DNA of 64,000 nucleotides. It comes from Bacillota bacterium. GTDB lineage: Bacteria; Bacillota; Sulfobacillia; JAJZIM01. Positions 30,302 through 41,634 of the stretch are shown here, piece by piece (the first letter of the stretch is position 1; every line of letters begins with the position of its first letter). The position numbers and the translations under genes were made by a program. Below the pieces are notes generated by a model, which saw only the letters and a list, made by a program, of their open reading frames with translations, made no database searches and was not told the DNA's origin. The DNA is taken from NCBI GenBank assembly GCA_021810565.1, contig JAJZIM010000008.1, positions 1 to 64,000 on the forward strand, given 5' to 3'.

Positions 30302-30341
30302 CGTCCGCCACCTCCCTCCCGCTGACAGTGGGAAAAAGCCC

Positions 30342-30560
30342 TCACTTGAAGCGATATACGATGCGCCCCCGTGTCAGGTCGTAGGGAGACAGCTCCACGG
30401 TCACCCGGTCCCCCGGCAGGATCCGGATGAAATGCATGCGGATCTTCCCCGACACGTGCGCCAAAATCTTGTGTCCATTGGCCAACTCCACCCGGAACAT
30501 CGCGTTGGGCAGCGGTTCGATCACCTTGCCCTCCACCTCGATGGTGTCATCCTTGGCCAT
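30342..30560 (-). CDS. infA: Translation initiation factor IF-1
   Basis: [72 protein letters not shown]. Confidence 0.99.
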   Translation of the reverse strand: MAKDDTIEVEGKVIEPLPNAMFRVELANGHKILAHVSGKIRMHFIRILPGDRVTVELSPYDLTRGRIVYRFK

Positions 30561-30867
30561 TTTGCCCTTCCCCCCCTCTCCGGCTCAGCATCGCCTCCAG
30601 GGCCTTCCTTACCTCTTGATCGCTCACCCGCACCCCTGAAGCCAGCTTGACCTCCAGCTCGGGGGACACCTGGGCGTGGGCCACCAGATGCAGCACGTTC
30701 TTGCGCTTGGCGCCCTCCAGCCGCCGGCGCTTCCCGTCGGCCACCCGGACGAAGCGCTCCCCCTCCCGCCCCACCACCAGGAACCAGGATCCGGCGTCCC
30801 TTCCCGCCCGGGAGCTCACCAGCTCTCCCAGGCGCAGGTCAGAAGACCTGCGGGGCATAATTTCCAT
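30547..30867 (-). CDS. KOW domain RNA-binding protein
   Basis: [51 protein letters not shown]; between infA and map. Confidence 0.8.
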   Translation of the reverse strand: MEIMPRRSSDLRLGELVSSRAGRDAGSWFLVVGREGERFVRVADGKRRRLEGAKRKNVLHLVAHAQVSPELEVKLASGVRVSDQEVRKALEAMLSRRGGEGQNGQG

Positions 30868-30888
30868 TATCCCCCTTCCCTTCCCGCC

Positions 30889-31641
30889 CTATGCAGGGGC
30901 TGCAGTCAGGATCTCGGCCTCCCCCTCGGTCACGGCCACGGTGTGCTCGAAATGGGCGGAGAGGCTGCCGTCCGCGGTCACCGCCGTCCAGTGGTCGGGC
31001 CGCAGGGCCACCTCCCAGCCCCCGATGTTCACCATGGGCTCGATGGCCAGGGTCATCCCAGGACGCAGGCGCGGCCCCCGCCCCGGCGGTCCGAAGTTGG
31101 GGATCTGCGGCTCCTCGTGCATCGCCCGGCCGATGCCGTGGCCGACATAGTTGCGGACCACGGAGTAGCCGTGGGCCTCCACAAACTGCTGCACCTCGTG
31201 GGAGACGTCGGAGAGCCGGTGGTCGGGCCGGACCACGGCGATGGCCCGCTCCAGGGCCTGTCGGGTCACCGCCAGCAGGCGCTGGGCCTCGGGGGAGATG
31301 CGGCCCACGGGGAAGGTGCAGGCGGCGTCGCCGTAGAAGCCGTTCCAGATCGCCCCTAGGTCGATGCTCACGATATCCCCCTCCCTAAGTCGGCGCGCTC
31401 CCGGGATGCCGTGGACCACCTCCTCGTTGACCGAGGTGCAGATGTGGGCGGGAAACTTCTGGTACCCCTTGAAGGCCGTCTGCGCCCCCTGGCTGCGGAT
31501 GCTGTCCAGGGCCAAGAGCTCCAGTTCCCGGGTGGTCACTTCAGGGACCACCGCCTCCTGCAGCCGGGCCAGGGTGACGGCCACGATGCGGCAGGCCTGG
31601 CGCATGAGGGTCAACTCCCGCTCCGACTTGAGGAAGATCAT
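30889..31641 (-). CDS. map: Methionine aminopeptidase type I
   Basis: MIFLKSERELTLMRQACRIVA...CTSVNEEVVHGIPG...VGHGIGRAMHEEPQIPNFG. Confidence 0.97.
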   Translation of the reverse strand: MIFLKSERELTLMRQACRIVAVTLARLQEAVVPEVTTRELELLALDSIRSQGAQTAFKGYQKFPAHICTSVNEEVVHGIPGARRLREGDIVSIDLGAIWNGFYGDAACTFPVGRISPEAQRLLAVTRQALERAIAVVRPDHRLSDVSHEVQQFVEAHGYSVVRNYVGHGIGRAMHEEPQIPNFGPPGRGPRLRPGMTLAIEPMVNIGGWEVALRPDHWTAVTADGSLSAHFEHTVAVTEGEAEILTAAPA

Positions 31642-32273
31642 CGCCCCAGGGCCGACGCGACCCGGTGGGACACCTCCTCCTCCGACCCGGTCCCGTCCAC
31701 TTGGCGCAGCAGCCCGCGGTCCCGGTAGAACTGGGCCACCGGCGCGGTCTCCTGCCGATACACCTCCAGGCGGCGGCGCACCGTCTCCTCCCGGTCGTCG
31801 TCCCGCTGGTACAGCTCGCCGCCGCAACGGTCACAACGGCCGGGGATCCGGGGCGGGTGGAACTCCAGGTGGTAGACGGCACCGCAGCTGCGGCACAGGC
31901 GCCGGGCGGTCAGGCGCCGCAGGATCAGCTCCTCGGGCACCTCCAGGAGGACCGCCGCGTCCAGCGGCGCCGCCAGGACCGCCAACTCCTCCTCCAGGGC
32001 CCGGGCCTGGGGCAGGGTGCGCGGGAAGCCGTCCAGGACGAAGCCCGTCTCCCCCTGCAGCCGCTCCCGCACCATCCCCACCACCACCGCGTCGGGGACC
32101 AGTTCCCCCCGGTCCATGTAGGCCTGGGCCTCCCTCCCCAGCGGGGTGCCCTCCCGCACCGCCTGGCGGAACAGGTCGCCCGTGGACAGATGTGGTACGC
32201 CCAGGCGTCGGGCCAAAAGCGCCGCCTGGGTGCCTTTGCCGGCCCCCGGCGCTCCCAGAAAAAGCACACGCAT
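31638..32273 (-). CDS. adk: Adenylate kinase (long form with Cys zinc motif)
   Basis: MRVLFLGAPGAGKGTQAALLARRLGVPHLSTGDLFR...CRSCGAVYHLEFHPPRIPGRCDRCGGELYQRDDD. Confidence 0.97.
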   Translation of the reverse strand: MRVLFLGAPGAGKGTQAALLARRLGVPHLSTGDLFRQAVREGTPLGREAQAYMDRGELVPDAVVVGMVRERLQGETGFVLDGFPRTLPQARALEEELAVLAAPLDAAVLLEVPEELILRRLTARRLCRSCGAVYHLEFHPPRIPGRCDRCGGELYQRDDDREETVRRRLEVYRQETAPVAQFYRDRGLLRQVDGTGSEEEVSHRVASALGR

Positions 32274-32292
32274 CCTGCCCTTGTTCTCCTCC

Positions 32293-33567
32293 TTACCGCA
32301 AGAAGCCTTGGTAATGGCGCATGAGCAGGTGCGCCTCGATCTGCTTCATGGTCTCCAGGGCCACGCCCACCACGATCAAGAGCGCCGTGCCGCCGAAATA
32401 CATCTGCAGGCCCGTCAGGTCGGTGAGGAAGTTGGGCAGCACCGCGATGAGGCCCAGGAACACCGCCCCCACCAGGGTGACCCGCACCATGATCCGCTCC
32501 AGGAACTGGGCGGTGGGCTTGCCCGGCCGGATCCCCGGCACGAACCCGCCGTACTTCTTCATGTTCTCCGCCACGTCCTTGGGGTTGAAGACCACCGCGG
32601 TGTAGAAGTAGGTGAAGAAGAAGACCAGCAGGAACTCTCCGGCGATGTAGGGGGCGCTGCCGAAGGACAGGTACCCCAGCAGGTTCTGCGCCCACGGGGC
32701 GTGGATGAACTGGGCCAGGGTCACGGGGAACATCATGATGGAGATGGCGAAGATCACCGGGATGACCCCCGCGGAGTTGACCTTCAAGGGGATGTGGGTG
32801 GTCTGCCCCCCGTAGATCCGCCGTCCCACCACCCGCTTGGCGTACTGGACCGGGATGCGCCGCTGCGCCTCCTGGAAGAGCACCACCACGGCGATGATGC
32901 CCACCGCCGCCAGGAGCAGGAGCCCGGCATCGAACCCGCTCAGGGTGCCGGCCCGCAGGTAGCGGAACATGTCCTCGGCCCCCAGGGGGATCTGGGACAC
33001 GATCCCCGCGAAGATGATCAAGGAGATGCCGTTGCCGATGCCCCGGTCGGTGATCATCTCCCCCAGCCACATCAGGAAGGCGGTGCCCGCCGTGAGGGAC
33101 AAGGTGGACAGGACGACGGCCAGGATCCCCGGATGGTAGAAGGAGCCGGGGAGCCGGGAAACCCCCATGGTGATCCCGAAGGCCTCCACCAGGCCCAGGA
33201 TGATGGTGCCGTAGCGGGTGTACTGGGTGATCTTCTTGCGCCCCTCCTCCCCCTCCTTGGCCAGCTGCTCCAGTTTGGGGAAGACCACCGTCAACAGCTG
33301 CATGATGATGGAGGCGTTGATGTAGGGCGTGATGCTCATGGCCAACACCGAGAAGGAGAAGAAGGCGCCGCCGGAAAACATGTTCAAGAGGCCGAAGAAG
33401 CCGCCGCCGGTGGTGAAGAACTTCTCCACCACCGCCTGGTTCACCCCCGGCACCGGGATATGGGAGCCGATGCGGAATACCAGGAACATGTAGGCGGTGA
33501 AGAGGATCCTTCTTCTCAGATCCCCCACCTTCATGGCGCTTTGCAGGGTGTTCAGCATCGCCGCCAT
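32293..33567 (-). CDS. secY: Preprotein translocase subunit SecY
   Basis: TLQSAMKVGDLRRRILFTAYMFLVFRIGSHIPVPGVN. Confidence 0.98.
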   Translation of the reverse strand: MAAMLNTLQSAMKVGDLRRRILFTAYMFLVFRIGSHIPVPGVNQAVVEKFFTTGGGFFGLLNMFSGGAFFSFSVLAMSITPYINASIIMQLLTVVFPKLEQLAKEGEEGRKKITQYTRYGTIILGLVEAFGITMGVSRLPGSFYHPGILAVVLSTLSLTAGTAFLMWLGEMITDRGIGNGISLIIFAGIVSQIPLGAEDMFRYLRAGTLSGFDAGLLLLAAVGIIAVVVLFQEAQRRIPVQYAKRVVGRRIYGGQTTHIPLKVNSAGVIPVIFAISIMMFPVTLAQFIHAPWAQNLLGYLSFGSAPYIAGEFLLVFFFTYFYTAVVFNPKDVAENMKKYGGFVPGIRPGKPTAQFLERIMVRVTLVGAVFLGLIAVLPNFLTDLTGLQMYFGGTALLIVVGVALETMKQIEAHLLMRHYQGFLR

Positions 33568-33571
33568 GGGC

Positions 33572-34021
33572 TCAGATCACCTCCACTTTGCCCCCGGCCG
33601 CCTCGATCTTCTCCCGCGCGGCGCGGGAAAAGGCATGGGCGCGCACGGTGAGGGGCCGATCCAGCTCACCCCCGCCCAGGATCTTCACCCCGTCCCGCAA
33701 GGAGCGCAAGGTGCCGGTGGCCAGCAGGCTCTCGGGGCTGACCTCGCTGCCGGCCGGGAATTTCCCCAGACGCTCCAGGTTCACCGTGGCATACTCGGTG
33801 CGGAAGATGTTGGTGAAGCCCCGCTTGGGCAGTCGCCGCTGCAGCGGCATCTGGCCTCCCTCGAAACCCGGACGCAGGCTGGCTCCGGCGCGGGCCTTCT
33901 GGCCCTTGTGGCCCTTGCCCGCCGTCTTGCCCAGGCCCGAGCCCACTCCCCGGCCCACCCGCTTGCGCTCCCGACGCGCCCCCGCCGGCGCACCCAGGTC
34001 ATGCACCTGCACGGCCGTCAT
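33572..34021 (-). CDS. rplO: 50S ribosomal protein L15
   Basis: [28 protein letters not shown]...[20 protein letters not shown]. Confidence 0.98.
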   Translation of the reverse strand: MTAVQVHDLGAPAGARRERKRVGRGVGSGLGKTAGKGHKGQKARAGASLRPGFEGGQMPLQRRLPKRGFTNIFRTEYATVNLERLGKFPAGSEVSPESLLATGTLRSLRDGVKILGGGELDRPLTVRAHAFSRAAREKIEAAGGKVEVI

Positions 34022-34199
34022 CTCCTTCCGATTGCTCCACGCGCACCAGGTGGTCCACCTTGCGCAGCATGCCCCGCACCGTGGCGTCGTCGGGCCGCAG
34101 CACGCTCTGGCCGATGCGCCTGAGGCCCAAGGAACGCAGGGTGTCCCGCTGGCGCCGGGGGTACCCGATGCAACTTCTCACCCAGGTTATATGCAGCAT
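33999..34199 (-). CDS. rpmD: 50S ribosomal protein L30
   Basis: [55 protein letters not shown]. Confidence 0.96.
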   Translation of the reverse strand: MLHITWVRSCIGYPRRQRDTLRSLGLRRIGQSVLRPDDATVRGMLRKVDHLVRVEQSEGDDGRAGA

Positions 34200-34245
34200 T
34201 GACAACGGCCTTCGCCTTCGCTCCTTTCGGGAACCCGCCATCCCG

Positions 34246-34770
34246 TCATGCCGGTTCGACCTGGGTCACCCGCTCCGTCGCCTTGCCCCGCAGCGCGGCC
34301 ACCTCCTCGGCGCTCTTGAGGCCCTTTAGCGCCGCAATGGCCGCGTGCACCACGTTGTGGGGCGACCGGGAGCCCAGGGACTTGGTCAACACGTCCCGCA
34401 GTCCCCCCAGCTCCATCACCGCCCGCACGGTTTCCCCGGCGATCACCCCGGTGCCGGGGGAGGCGGGCCGCACCAGCACCTGGCCGGCGCCGAAATGTCC
34501 CAGCATCGCGTGGGGCACCGTGGTCCCCACCCGGGGCACCCGGACCAGATGCTTCTTGGCGTCCTCGATCCCCTTCTTGATGGCGTCGGGGATCTCCGAG
34601 GCCTTGCCCAGCCCCGCTCCCACGCAGCTCTCGCCGTCTCCGACCACCACCAGCACGCTGAAGGAGAAGCGGCGTCCCCCCTTCACCACCTTGGCCACCC
34701 GGTTGATGGAGACCACCTTCTCCTTCAACTCCAGCTTGGCCGGATCGATCTTGCCCATCCTCCTCGTCAC
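34246..34770 (-). CDS. rpsE: 30S ribosomal protein S5
   Basis: [55 protein letters not shown]. Confidence 0.98.
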   Translation of the reverse strand: MTRRMGKIDPAKLELKEKVVSINRVAKVVKGGRRFSFSVLVVVGDGESCVGAGLGKASEIPDAIKKGIEDAKKHLVRVPRVGTTVPHAMLGHFGAGQVLVRPASPGTGVIAGETVRAVMELGGLRDVLTKSLGSRSPHNVVHAAIAALKGLKSAEEVAALRGKATERVTQVEPA

Positions 34771-34775
34771 CCCCT

Positions 34776-35144
34776 TTAGAACTCGAGTCCGCCCTGACGC
34801 GCCCCCTCGGCCAGGGCCGCCACCCGGCCGTGGTAGAGGTAGCCTCCCCGGTCGAAGACCACGGCGCTGATGCCCAGCTCCCTGGCCCGCCGCGCCAAAA
34901 GATCCCCCACCGCCCGGGCCACGGCCACCTTGCCGCCCTCCGGCTGCTTCCCCCGCAGCTCCGGCTCCAGGCTGGAGGCCCCCACCAGGGTGCGGCCCTC
35001 GCCGTCCAGGATGAGCTGGGCGTAGATGTGCCGCGCGCTACGGAAAACGGACAGCCGCGGCCGCCCCGCCGTGCCGCAAAGCTTGCGGCGCACCCGCCGG
35101 TGCCGGCGGTCCCGGGCCTCCCGGCGATCTTCCTGCTTGAACAT
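34776..35144 (-). CDS. rplR: 50S ribosomal protein L18
   Basis: [45 protein letters not shown]. Confidence 0.97.
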   Translation of the reverse strand: MFKQEDRREARDRRHRRVRRKLCGTAGRPRLSVFRSARHIYAQLILDGEGRTLVGASSLEPELRGKQPEGGKVAVARAVGDLLARRARELGISAVVFDRGGYLYHGRVAALAEGARQGGLEF

Positions 35145-35158
35145 GTCTCGGCGTCCCC

Positions 35159-35707
35159 CTATTTCTTCCCCGTCTTGCCCACCTTGCGGCGGACGACCTC
35201 CCCCGCGTAGCGGATCCCCTTGCCCTTGTAGGGCTCGGGCGGACGAACCTCCCGGATCCTCGCCGCCAGCTGTCCCACCAGCTCCTTGTCGTTCCCCTTG
35301 ACCTGCACGGTGGTGGGGTTGGGCACCTCGATGGCGATGCCCTCCGGCGGAGCGATCTCCACGGGATGGGAGTAGCCCACGGTGAGCACCAGCCGGTCGC
35401 CCTGCTTGGCCGCCCGGTAGCCCACGCCGGCCAGCTCCAGGTTTTTCTGGAAGCCCGCCGTCACCCCCTGGACCATGTTCTGGATCAGGCTGCGGGTGAG
35501 CCCGTGCAGGGACCGGTGCAGTTTTCCGTCCGTGGGGCGCAGGACCAGGATCTGATCGGGCCGTATCTCCACGCGCATCTCCGGATGCAGCTTGCGCTCC
35601 AAAAGCCCGCGGGGACCGCGGACGGTGAGCCGATGTTCCGCCAACTGCACCTCGACCCCCGGCGGCAGCGCCACCGGCTGTTTACCCACGCGCGACAAGC
35701 CCTCCAC
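35159..35707 (-). CDS. rplF: 50S ribosomal protein L6
   Basis: [41 protein letters not shown]; true start may be TTG at 35695. Confidence 0.97.
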   Translation of the reverse strand: MEGLSRVGKQPVALPPGVEVQLAEHRLTVRGPRGLLERKLHPEMRVEIRPDQILVLRPTDGKLHRSLHGLTRSLIQNMVQGVTAGFQKNLELAGVGYRAAKQGDRLVLTVGYSHPVEIAPPEGIAIEVPNPTTVQVKGNDKELVGQLAARIREVRPPEPYKGKGIRYAGEVVRRKVGKTGKK

Positions 35708-35713
35708 CTCCTC

Positions 35714-36109
35714 CTACCAGATGTAGCAGAGCACCTCGCCGCCCACGCCCAGGCGCCGGGCCTCCTTGTCCGTCACGATGCCGCGGGAGGTGGACAGCAC
35801 CGCCACGCCCAATCCCCCCAACACGCGGGGGATCTGATCCTTGCGGGCGTACACCCGAAGACCCGGACGGCTGATCCGCTTCAGCCCGCCGATGACCTTG
35901 GCCTTGTCCGCCCCGTACTTCAGGTGCATCCGCAGGACCCCCTGCTTGCCATCGTCCACCCACTCGTAGTCCCGGACGAAGCCCTCCTCCTTGAGGATGG
36001 CCGCCATGGCGCGCTTCACCCGGGAGCCGGGGATCTCCACCTTCTCGTGGCCCGCCCCGCTGGCGTTTCTGATCCGGGTCAGCATATCCGCGATGGGATC
36101 CGTAGTCAT
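35714..36109 (-). CDS. rpsH: 30S ribosomal protein S8
   Basis: [44 protein letters not shown]. Confidence 0.98.
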   Translation of the reverse strand: MTTDPIADMLTRIRNASGAGHEKVEIPGSRVKRAMAAILKEEGFVRDYEWVDDGKQGVLRMHLKYGADKAKVIGGLKRISRPGLRVYARKDQIPRVLGGLGVAVLSTSRGIVTDKEARRLGVGGEVLCYIW

Positions 36110-36131
36110 GAGCTTCCCCTCCCCTCGTGCC

Positions 36132-36317
36132 TCACCAACTGGCCTTGCGCACGCCGGGGATCTCGCCCCGGTGGGCCCGCTCCCTAAAGCACAGCCGGCA
36201 CATCCCGAACTGGCGCATGAAGCCGTGCGGCCGCCCGCAGATCCGGCACCGATTGTAGGCGCGAACCTTGAATTTGGGCGAACGCTGGGACTTTTCGATC
36301 AGAGCCTTCTTGGCCAC
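36132..36317 (-). CDS. rpsZ: 30S ribosomal protein S14 type Z (zinc), GTG start
   Basis: [61 protein letters not shown]. Confidence 0.97.
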   Translation of the reverse strand: MAKKALIEKSQRSPKFKVRAYNRCRICGRPHGFMRQFGMCRLCFRERAHRGEIPGVRKASW

Positions 36318-36328
36318 GTTTCTCCCCC

Positions 36329-36868
36329 CTAATCCCGGAAGGGCATCCCGAGGAGCCGCAACAGCTCGTGGGCCTCCTCGTCGCTCTTGGCCGTGGTGAC
36401 GATGCAGACGTCCATGCCGCGGACCTTGTCGATCTTGTCGTAGTCTATCTCCGGAAAGATCAGCTGCTCCTTGAGCCCCAGGGAGTAGTTCCCCCGACCG
36501 TCGAAGCCCCGCGTGGACAGTCCCCGAAAATCGCGCACCCGCGGCAGGGCCAGGTTGATCAGCCGGTCCAAAAAGTCGTACATGCGCTTGCCCCGGATGG
36601 TCACCCGGCAGCCGATGGGCATCCCCTTGCGCACCCGGAATGCGGCGATGGAGTGCTTGGCCCGGGTCACGGCCGGTCGCTGCCCGGTGATGAGCGCCAG
36701 GTCCTCCGCCGCCGCGTCCAGGGACTTGGGAGTCTGGGTGGCCTCCCCCACGCCCATGTTCACCACGACCTTGGCCACGCCGGGCACCTGCATCACGTTG
36801 CGGTACCCGAAGCGCTGCATCAGGGAGGAGACCACTTCCGTCCGGTATTTCTCCTGTAGCCTCGGCAC
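36329..36868 (-). CDS. rplE: 50S ribosomal protein L5
   Basis: [43 protein letters not shown]. Confidence 0.98.
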   Translation of the reverse strand: MPRLQEKYRTEVVSSLMQRFGYRNVMQVPGVAKVVVNMGVGEATQTPKSLDAAAEDLALITGQRPAVTRAKHSIAAFRVRKGMPIGCRVTIRGKRMYDFLDRLINLALPRVRDFRGLSTRGFDGRGNYSLGLKEQLIFPEIDYDKIDKVRGMDVCIVTTAKSDEEAHELLRLLGMPFRD

Positions 36869-36883
36869 CTTGCGAATTCCCCC

Positions 36884-37198
36884 CTAACGATCCACGATCT
36901 CGCCGCAGCGCCGGCAGACCCGGGCGCTGGATCCGTCTTCCAGCAGGAGCCGCTTGACTCTGGTGGGCCGGTCGCACTTGGGGCACACCAGCATCACGTT
37001 GGATCCCGGCAGCGGGGCCTCCTTGTCGATGATGCCGCCCTGCATGACCTTGGGCGTGACCCGCTGATGCTTCTTCATCACGTTGATGCCCTCCACCAGG
37101 ACCTTGCCCTTTCCCGGGAACGAGCGCAGCACCTTCCCGCGCTTGCCCAGGTCCTTGCCGGTGAGCACCTGCACCGTATCGCCTTTCTTCAAATGCAT
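36884..37198 (-). CDS. rplX: 50S ribosomal protein L24
   Basis: [44 protein letters not shown]. Confidence 0.98.
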   Translation of the reverse strand: MHLKKGDTVQVLTGKDLGKRGKVLRSFPGKGKVLVEGINVMKKHQRVTPKVMQGGIIDKEAPLPGSNVMLVCPKCDRPTRVKRLLLEDGSSARVCRRCGEIVDR

Positions 37199-37209
37199 CG
37201 GCGTCCCTC

Positions 37210-37578
37210 CTAAAGGACTTCCGGAGCCAGGGAGATGATCTTCATGAACTCGCGCTCCCTAAGCTCCCGGGCCACCGGCCCGAAGATGCGCGTCCCCCGC
37301 GGTTCCCGCTCGTCCCGCAGGATCACCGCCGCGTTGTCGTCGAAGCGGATGAAGGTGCCGTCCGACCGGGCCAGCCCCTTGTGGGAGCGCACCACCACGG
37401 CCCGCACCACGTCGCCCTTCTTCACCACCCCGCCCGGGGAGGCCACCTTCACCGCCGCCACGATGGTGTCGCCGATGTTGGCGTAGCGGCGGAAGGATCC
37501 CCCCAGGACGCGGATGCACATGAGCTCCTTGGCCCCGGTGTTGTCGGCCACCGTTAGGCGCGTCTGCGTCTGGATCAC
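37210..37578 (-). CDS. rplN: 50S ribosomal protein L14
   Basis: [44 protein letters not shown]. Confidence 0.99.
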   Translation of the reverse strand: MIQTQTRLTVADNTGAKELMCIRVLGGSFRRYANIGDTIVAAVKVASPGGVVKKGDVVRAVVVRSHKGLARSDGTFIRFDDNAAVILRDEREPRGTRIFGPVARELREREFMKIISLAPEVL

Positions 37579-37593
37579 CGGGTCCCCCCCCTT

Positions 37594-37854
37594 CTAAACC
37601 TGCGGGCGCTCCAGGATCTTCACCACCCGCCAGCGCTTGTCCTTGGACAGCGGCCGGGTCTCCTCCATCCGCACCGTGTCGCCCACCCGGCAGGCATTCT
37701 CCGGGTCGTGGGCCTTGTACCGGGCGGTGCGGCGGATCCGGCGCCCGTACAGCGGATGCGTGGTTATGCGCTCCACCGCCACCACCACGGTTTTGTCCAT
37801 CTTGTCGCTGACCACTCGACCCACCCGGGTCTTGCGCAAGCCTTGCGCCTCCAT
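37594..37854 (-). CDS. rpsQ: 30S ribosomal protein S17
   Basis: [72 protein letters not shown]. Confidence 0.98.
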   Translation of the reverse strand: MEAQGLRKTRVGRVVSDKMDKTVVVAVERITTHPLYGRRIRRTARYKAHDPENACRVGDTVRMEETRPLSKDKRWRVVKILERPQV

Positions 37855-37868
37855 CGCCTCGCCCCCTC

Positions 37869-38069
37869 TCAGGCTTCCCTCGCCAACTCCCGCTCCCGAA
37901 GGACCGTCTTAACCCGCGCGATATGCCGCTTCACATCCCGGATCCGCATCGCGTTGTCCAGTTGGCCCATGGCCAGCTGGAAGCGCAGGTTGAAGAGTTC
38001 CGTCTTCAGGTTGGACAGCTTCTCCGACAGTTCCGGTTCGGAGAGGCTATGCACCTCCCTGGCTTTCAT
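37869..38069 (-). CDS. rpmC: 50S ribosomal protein L29
   Basis: [59 protein letters not shown]. Confidence 0.97.
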   Translation of the reverse strand: MKAREVHSLSEPELSEKLSNLKTELFNLRFQLAMGQLDNAMRIRDVKRHIARVKTVLRERELAREA

Positions 38070-38487
38070 GGACCTCCTCACCCTCTCTCTTGACGAACTT
38101 GGTCTTCACCGGCAGTTTCTGGGCCGCCAGGCGCATGGCCTCGCGGGCCACCTCCTCGGCCACCCCGGCCAACTCGAACATCACCCGGCCCGGCTTCACC
38201 ACCGCCACCCAGTACTCGGGCGAGCCCTTGCCGCTGCCCATCCGGGTCTCCGCCGGTTTGGTGGTGACCGGCTTGGAGGGGAAGATGGTGATCCACACCT
38301 TGCCGCCGCGGCGGATATGCCGGGTCAGGGCCACCCGGGCCGCCTCGATCTGTCGGTCCGTGATCCAGGCCGCCTCCAGGGACTGCAGTCCGTACTCCCC
38401 CAGGGACACCTGGTTGCCCCGGATGGCGGTACCCTTCCGCCGCCCCCGCTGCACCTTGCGGTGTTTGACCCGCTTGGGCTGAAGCAT
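38047..38487 (-). CDS. rplP: 50S ribosomal protein L16
   Basis: [43 protein letters not shown]. Confidence 0.98.
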   Translation of the reverse strand: MLQPKRVKHRKVQRGRRKGTAIRGNQVSLGEYGLQSLEAAWITDRQIEAARVALTRHIRRGGKVWITIFPSKPVTTKPAETRMGSGKGSPEYWVAVVKPGRVMFELAGVAEEVAREAMRLAAQKLPVKTKFVKREGEEVHESQGGA

Positions 38488-38490
38488 ATC

Positions 38491-39213
38491 TCATTCCCCC
38501 CCGGCCAGCGGCGGCCGCTTGCCGCGCGGCGGCCGGCGGTTGTCCCGGCGTTCCCGCCGCGGCTGCTCCTCGGGCGGCGCCTGGCCGGGCACCACCTCGC
38601 CGCGATAGATCCACACCTTGACCCCGATCTGGCCGTAGGTGGTCTTGGCCTCGGTGAAGCCGTAGTCCACGTCGGCGCGCAGGGTGTGCAGCGGGACGCT
38701 GCCCTCCCAGTACCACTCGCGCCGGGACATCTCCGCCCCGCCCAGGCGCCCCGAGGTCATGACCTTGATCCCCTTGGCCCCCATGCGCATGCTGCGGCCT
38801 ACGGCCTGGCGCATGGCCCGCTTGAAGGAGATGCGCTTCTCCAAGGAGGAGGCCACGGACTCGGCCACCAGCTGGGCGTTGAGTTCCGGAGAGCGCACCT
38901 CGACGATGTTCACCGACACGTGCTTGCCCGTGAGCGCCTCCAGGTTCCGGCGCAGGGCCTCCACCCCGCCGCCGCCCTTGCCGATGACCACCCCGGGCTT
39001 GGCCGTGTGCAGGGTCACCTTGACCCGGTTGGCCGCGCGCTCGATCTCCACCTGAGGCACCCCCGCCTGGCGCACTTGGGAGAGGACGTAGCCGCGCAGG
39101 CGAATGTCCTCGTGCAACAGGTCCGCAAAGTCGCGCTTTCTGGCGTACCACTTGGCGTCCCAGTCCCGGATGATCCCCAGGCGCAGCCCCTTGGGATGTA
39201 TCTTCTGTCCCAT
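38491..39213 (-). CDS. rpsC: 30S ribosomal protein S3
   Basis: [36 protein letters not shown]. Confidence 0.98.
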   Translation of the reverse strand: MGQKIHPKGLRLGIIRDWDAKWYARKRDFADLLHEDIRLRGYVLSQVRQAGVPQVEIERAANRVKVTLHTAKPGVVIGKGGGGVEALRRNLEALTGKHVSVNIVEVRSPELNAQLVAESVASSLEKRISFKRAMRQAVGRSMRMGAKGIKVMTSGRLGGAEMSRREWYWEGSVPLHTLRADVDYGFTEAKTTYGQIGVKVWIYRGEVVPGQAPPEEQPRRERRDNRRPPRGKRPPLAGGE

Positions 39214-39214
39214 G

Positions 39215-39565
39215 TCAGCTCCTCTCCCGCACCACTACGGTGACGTGGCTCGAGCGCTTCAGGATCGGGAAGGCCTGCCCCCGCTGGCGCGGATGGACCC
39301 GCTTCATGGTCGGCCCCGCGTCCACGAAGGCCCGGGCCACGTAGAGGGATCCCTCGTCCAGGTCCAGGTTGTGGACGGCGTTGGCCACCGCGGAGCGCAG
39401 GGTCTTCTCCACCACCCGGGCTCCCGCCTTGGGCACGAACTTCAGGATGGCCCGGGCCTCCTCCACCCGCTTGCCCCGGATCAGGTCCACCACCACCCGC
39501 ACCTTGCGCGGGGCGATGCGCACGTAGCGCGCGTGCGCCGCCGCCTGCGTCTCTTCGTCCGCCAT
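39215..39565 (-). CDS. rplV: 50S ribosomal protein L22
   Basis: [54 protein letters not shown]. Confidence 0.97.
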   Translation of the reverse strand: MADEETQAAAHARYVRIAPRKVRVVVDLIRGKRVEEARAILKFVPKAGARVVEKTLRSAVANAVHNLDLDEGSLYVARAFVDAGPTMKRVHPRQRGQAFPILKRSSHVTVVVRERS

Positions 39566-39578
39566 CGGATTCCCCCCC

Positions 39579-39863
39579 CTACTTCAGGGCCGTGGAGCGC
39601 TCGGTGTGCGCTCCGTGCCCCCGGAAGGTCCGGGTGGGCGCAAACTCCCCCAGCTTGTGCCCCACCATGTCCTCGTTGACGTACACCGGAACGTGCTTGC
39701 GACCATCATAAACCGCCAGGGTGTGCCCCACCATTTCGGGGACCACGGTGGAAGCCCTGGCCCAGGTCTTGAGCACCCGCTTCTCGCCCTTCTGGTTCAT
39801 CAGCTCCACTTTGCGCAACAGGTTCTGGTCCACATAGGGACCCTTCTTGACCGAACGGCTCAA
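39579..39863 (-). CDS. rpsS: 30S ribosomal protein S19
   Basis: [62 protein letters not shown]. Confidence 0.98.
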   Translation of the reverse strand: MSRSVKKGPYVDQNLLRKVELMNQKGEKRVLKTWARASTVVPEMVGHTLAVYDGRKHVPVYVNEDMVGHKLGEFAPTRTFRGHGAHTERSTALK

Positions 39864-39876
39864 GAGCCTTCCCTCC

Positions 39877-40704
39877 TCACTTCCGCCGTTTGACGATGTA
39901 CTTGTCGGAGTCCTTCTGCTTCTTGCGGGTCTTGTAGCCCAAGGTCGGCTTGCCCCAGGGCGTCACCGGCGACTTGCGTCCCACCGGCGCCTTGCCCTCG
40001 CCGCCGCCGTGGGGATGGTCCACGGGGTTCATGGCCACGCCGCGCACGGCGGGGCGCTTGCCCTGCCAGCGGGAGCGGCCCGCCTTGCCGTAGGAGATGT
40101 TCTCATGGTCCAGGTTACCCACCTGGCCCACCGTGGCCCGGCAGGTCTCGAGCACCCGGCGCTGCTCTCCGGAGGGCAGGCGCAACAGGGCGTAGCCGCC
40201 CTCCCGGGCCATGATCTGGGCCGCCGCCCCGGCGGAGCGGACGATCTGGCCGCCCTTGCCCGGTTTGAGCTCCAGGTTGTGCACCATGGTCCCGATGGGG
40301 ATGTTCTTGAGGGGCAGGCAGTTGCCGGGGCGGATGTCCGCCGCGGGTCCGGAGGCGACCCGATCCCCCACCCCCAGGCCCACGGGGGCCAGGATGTAGC
40401 GCTTCTCGCCGTCGGCGTAGATCAAAAGGGCGATGCGGGCCGAGCGGTTGGGGTCGTACTCCACCGCGGCCACCCGGGCCGGCACACCCTCCTTCTCCCG
40501 CTTGAAATCGATGATCCGGTAGCTTTGCTTGTGGCCGCCGCCGCGGTGGCGCACCGTCTGGCGGCCCTGGTTGTTGCGTCCGCCCCGCTCCGACAGGGGG
40601 CCCACCAGGGATTTCTCCGGCGTGCTCCGGGTCAGCTCCTCGAAGGTGGAGACGGTCTTCTGGCGCACCCCCGGCGACGTCGGCTTGAACTTCTTCAGGG
40701 CCAA
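39877..40704 (-). CDS. rplB: 50S ribosomal protein L2
   Basis: [60 protein letters not shown]. Confidence 0.99.
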   Translation of the reverse strand: MALKKFKPTSPGVRQKTVSTFEELTRSTPEKSLVGPLSERGGRNNQGRQTVRHRGGGHKQSYRIIDFKREKEGVPARVAAVEYDPNRSARIALLIYADGEKRYILAPVGLGVGDRVASGPAADIRPGNCLPLKNIPIGTMVHNLELKPGKGGQIVRSAGAAAQIMAREGGYALLRLPSGEQRRVLETCRATVGQVGNLDHENISYGKAGRSRWQGKRPAVRGVAMNPVDHPHGGGEGKAPVGRKSPVTPWGKPTLGYKTRKKQKDSDKYIVKRRK

Positions 40705-40707
40705 GAC

Positions 40708-40992
40708 CTACACCCCCTCGAAGAACTGGATCTTCTCGCCCGGACGCAGGGTCACCACGGCCTTCTTCCAATCCGGCTGGTAGCCGGAAGTCTTGCCCTG
40801 GCGCCGGAACTTGCCGTGCATCCTGGCCGTGTTCACCGCGGCGACCTTCACCTTGAAGATCTCCTCCACTGCTTTCTTGATCTGCACCTTGTTGGCGCCG
40901 AGGGCCACCCGGAAGGTGTACCGGCCCTCGGCCATGAGCTGGTTGGTCTTCTCCGTGACTATCGGCCGGACCAGGATGTCCCGGCTGTCCAT
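40708..40992 (-). CDS. rplW: 50S ribosomal protein L23
   Basis: SRDILVRPIVTEKTNQLMAEGRYTFRVALGANKVQIKKAVEEIFKVKVAAVNTARMHGK. Confidence 0.98.
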   Translation of the reverse strand: MDSRDILVRPIVTEKTNQLMAEGRYTFRVALGANKVQIKKAVEEIFKVKVAAVNTARMHGKFRRQGKTSGYQPDWKKAVVTLRPGEKIQFFEGV

Positions 40993-41004
40993 GGTCGTCT
41001 CCCC

Positions 41005-41634
41005 CTAACCCAGAAGTTCCCCCACCCGCAAGGCCGCCTCCCGGGTGAGGACGGTCTTGGGATGCGCCAAAACGTCGTACACGCACAGGTCGTCCGCCAC
41101 CACGGTGCGCACCCCCGGCAGGTTCCGCGCGGACAGCGCCACGTTGCGATCGGCGGCGGGAAGGATCAAGAGCGGGCGGGACGCGCCGAGCTCGGCCAGC
41201 ATCCCGGCCATCTCGCGGGTCTTGGGCTGGCTCATGACCAACTCGTCCAGCACCACCAGTTCCCCGTCGCGCAGCCGGGCCGACAGCGCGCAGCACAGCG
41301 CCGCCCGCCGGGCCTTCTTGGGCATATCCTGCCGGAATTCCCGGGGCACCGGTCCGAAGGCCACGCCTCCGGAGCGCCAAAGCGGCGAGCGGATGCTGCC
41401 CTGGCGGGCCCGCCCGGTCCCCTTCTGGCGCCAGGGCTTCCTGCCGCCGCCGGCCACCGCGGCGCGGTTCTTCACCGCCGAGGTGCCTTGGCGCTGGTTG
41501 GCCAGGAAGCGCACCAGCGCTTGGTGCAAGAGCGCCTCGTTCACCGGTCGGCCGTACACCGCCTCCGGCAACTCCAGTTCCTCCACCGTCTCGCCCCGGC
41601 GGTTCACCACCGATACCTTGGGCAATGCCGTCAC
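41005..41634 (-). CDS. rplD: 50S ribosomal protein L4
   Basis: NRRGETVEELELPEAVYGRPVNEALLHQALVRFLANQRQGTSAVKNRAAVAGGGRKPWRQKGTGRARQGSIRSP. Confidence 0.98.
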   Translation of the reverse strand: MTALPKVSVVNRRGETVEELELPEAVYGRPVNEALLHQALVRFLANQRQGTSAVKNRAAVAGGGRKPWRQKGTGRARQGSIRSPLWRSGGVAFGPVPREFRQDMPKKARRAALCCALSARLRDGELVVLDELVMSQPKTREMAGMLAELGASRPLLILPAADRNVALSARNLPGVRTVVADDLCVYDVLAHPKTVLTREAALRVGELLG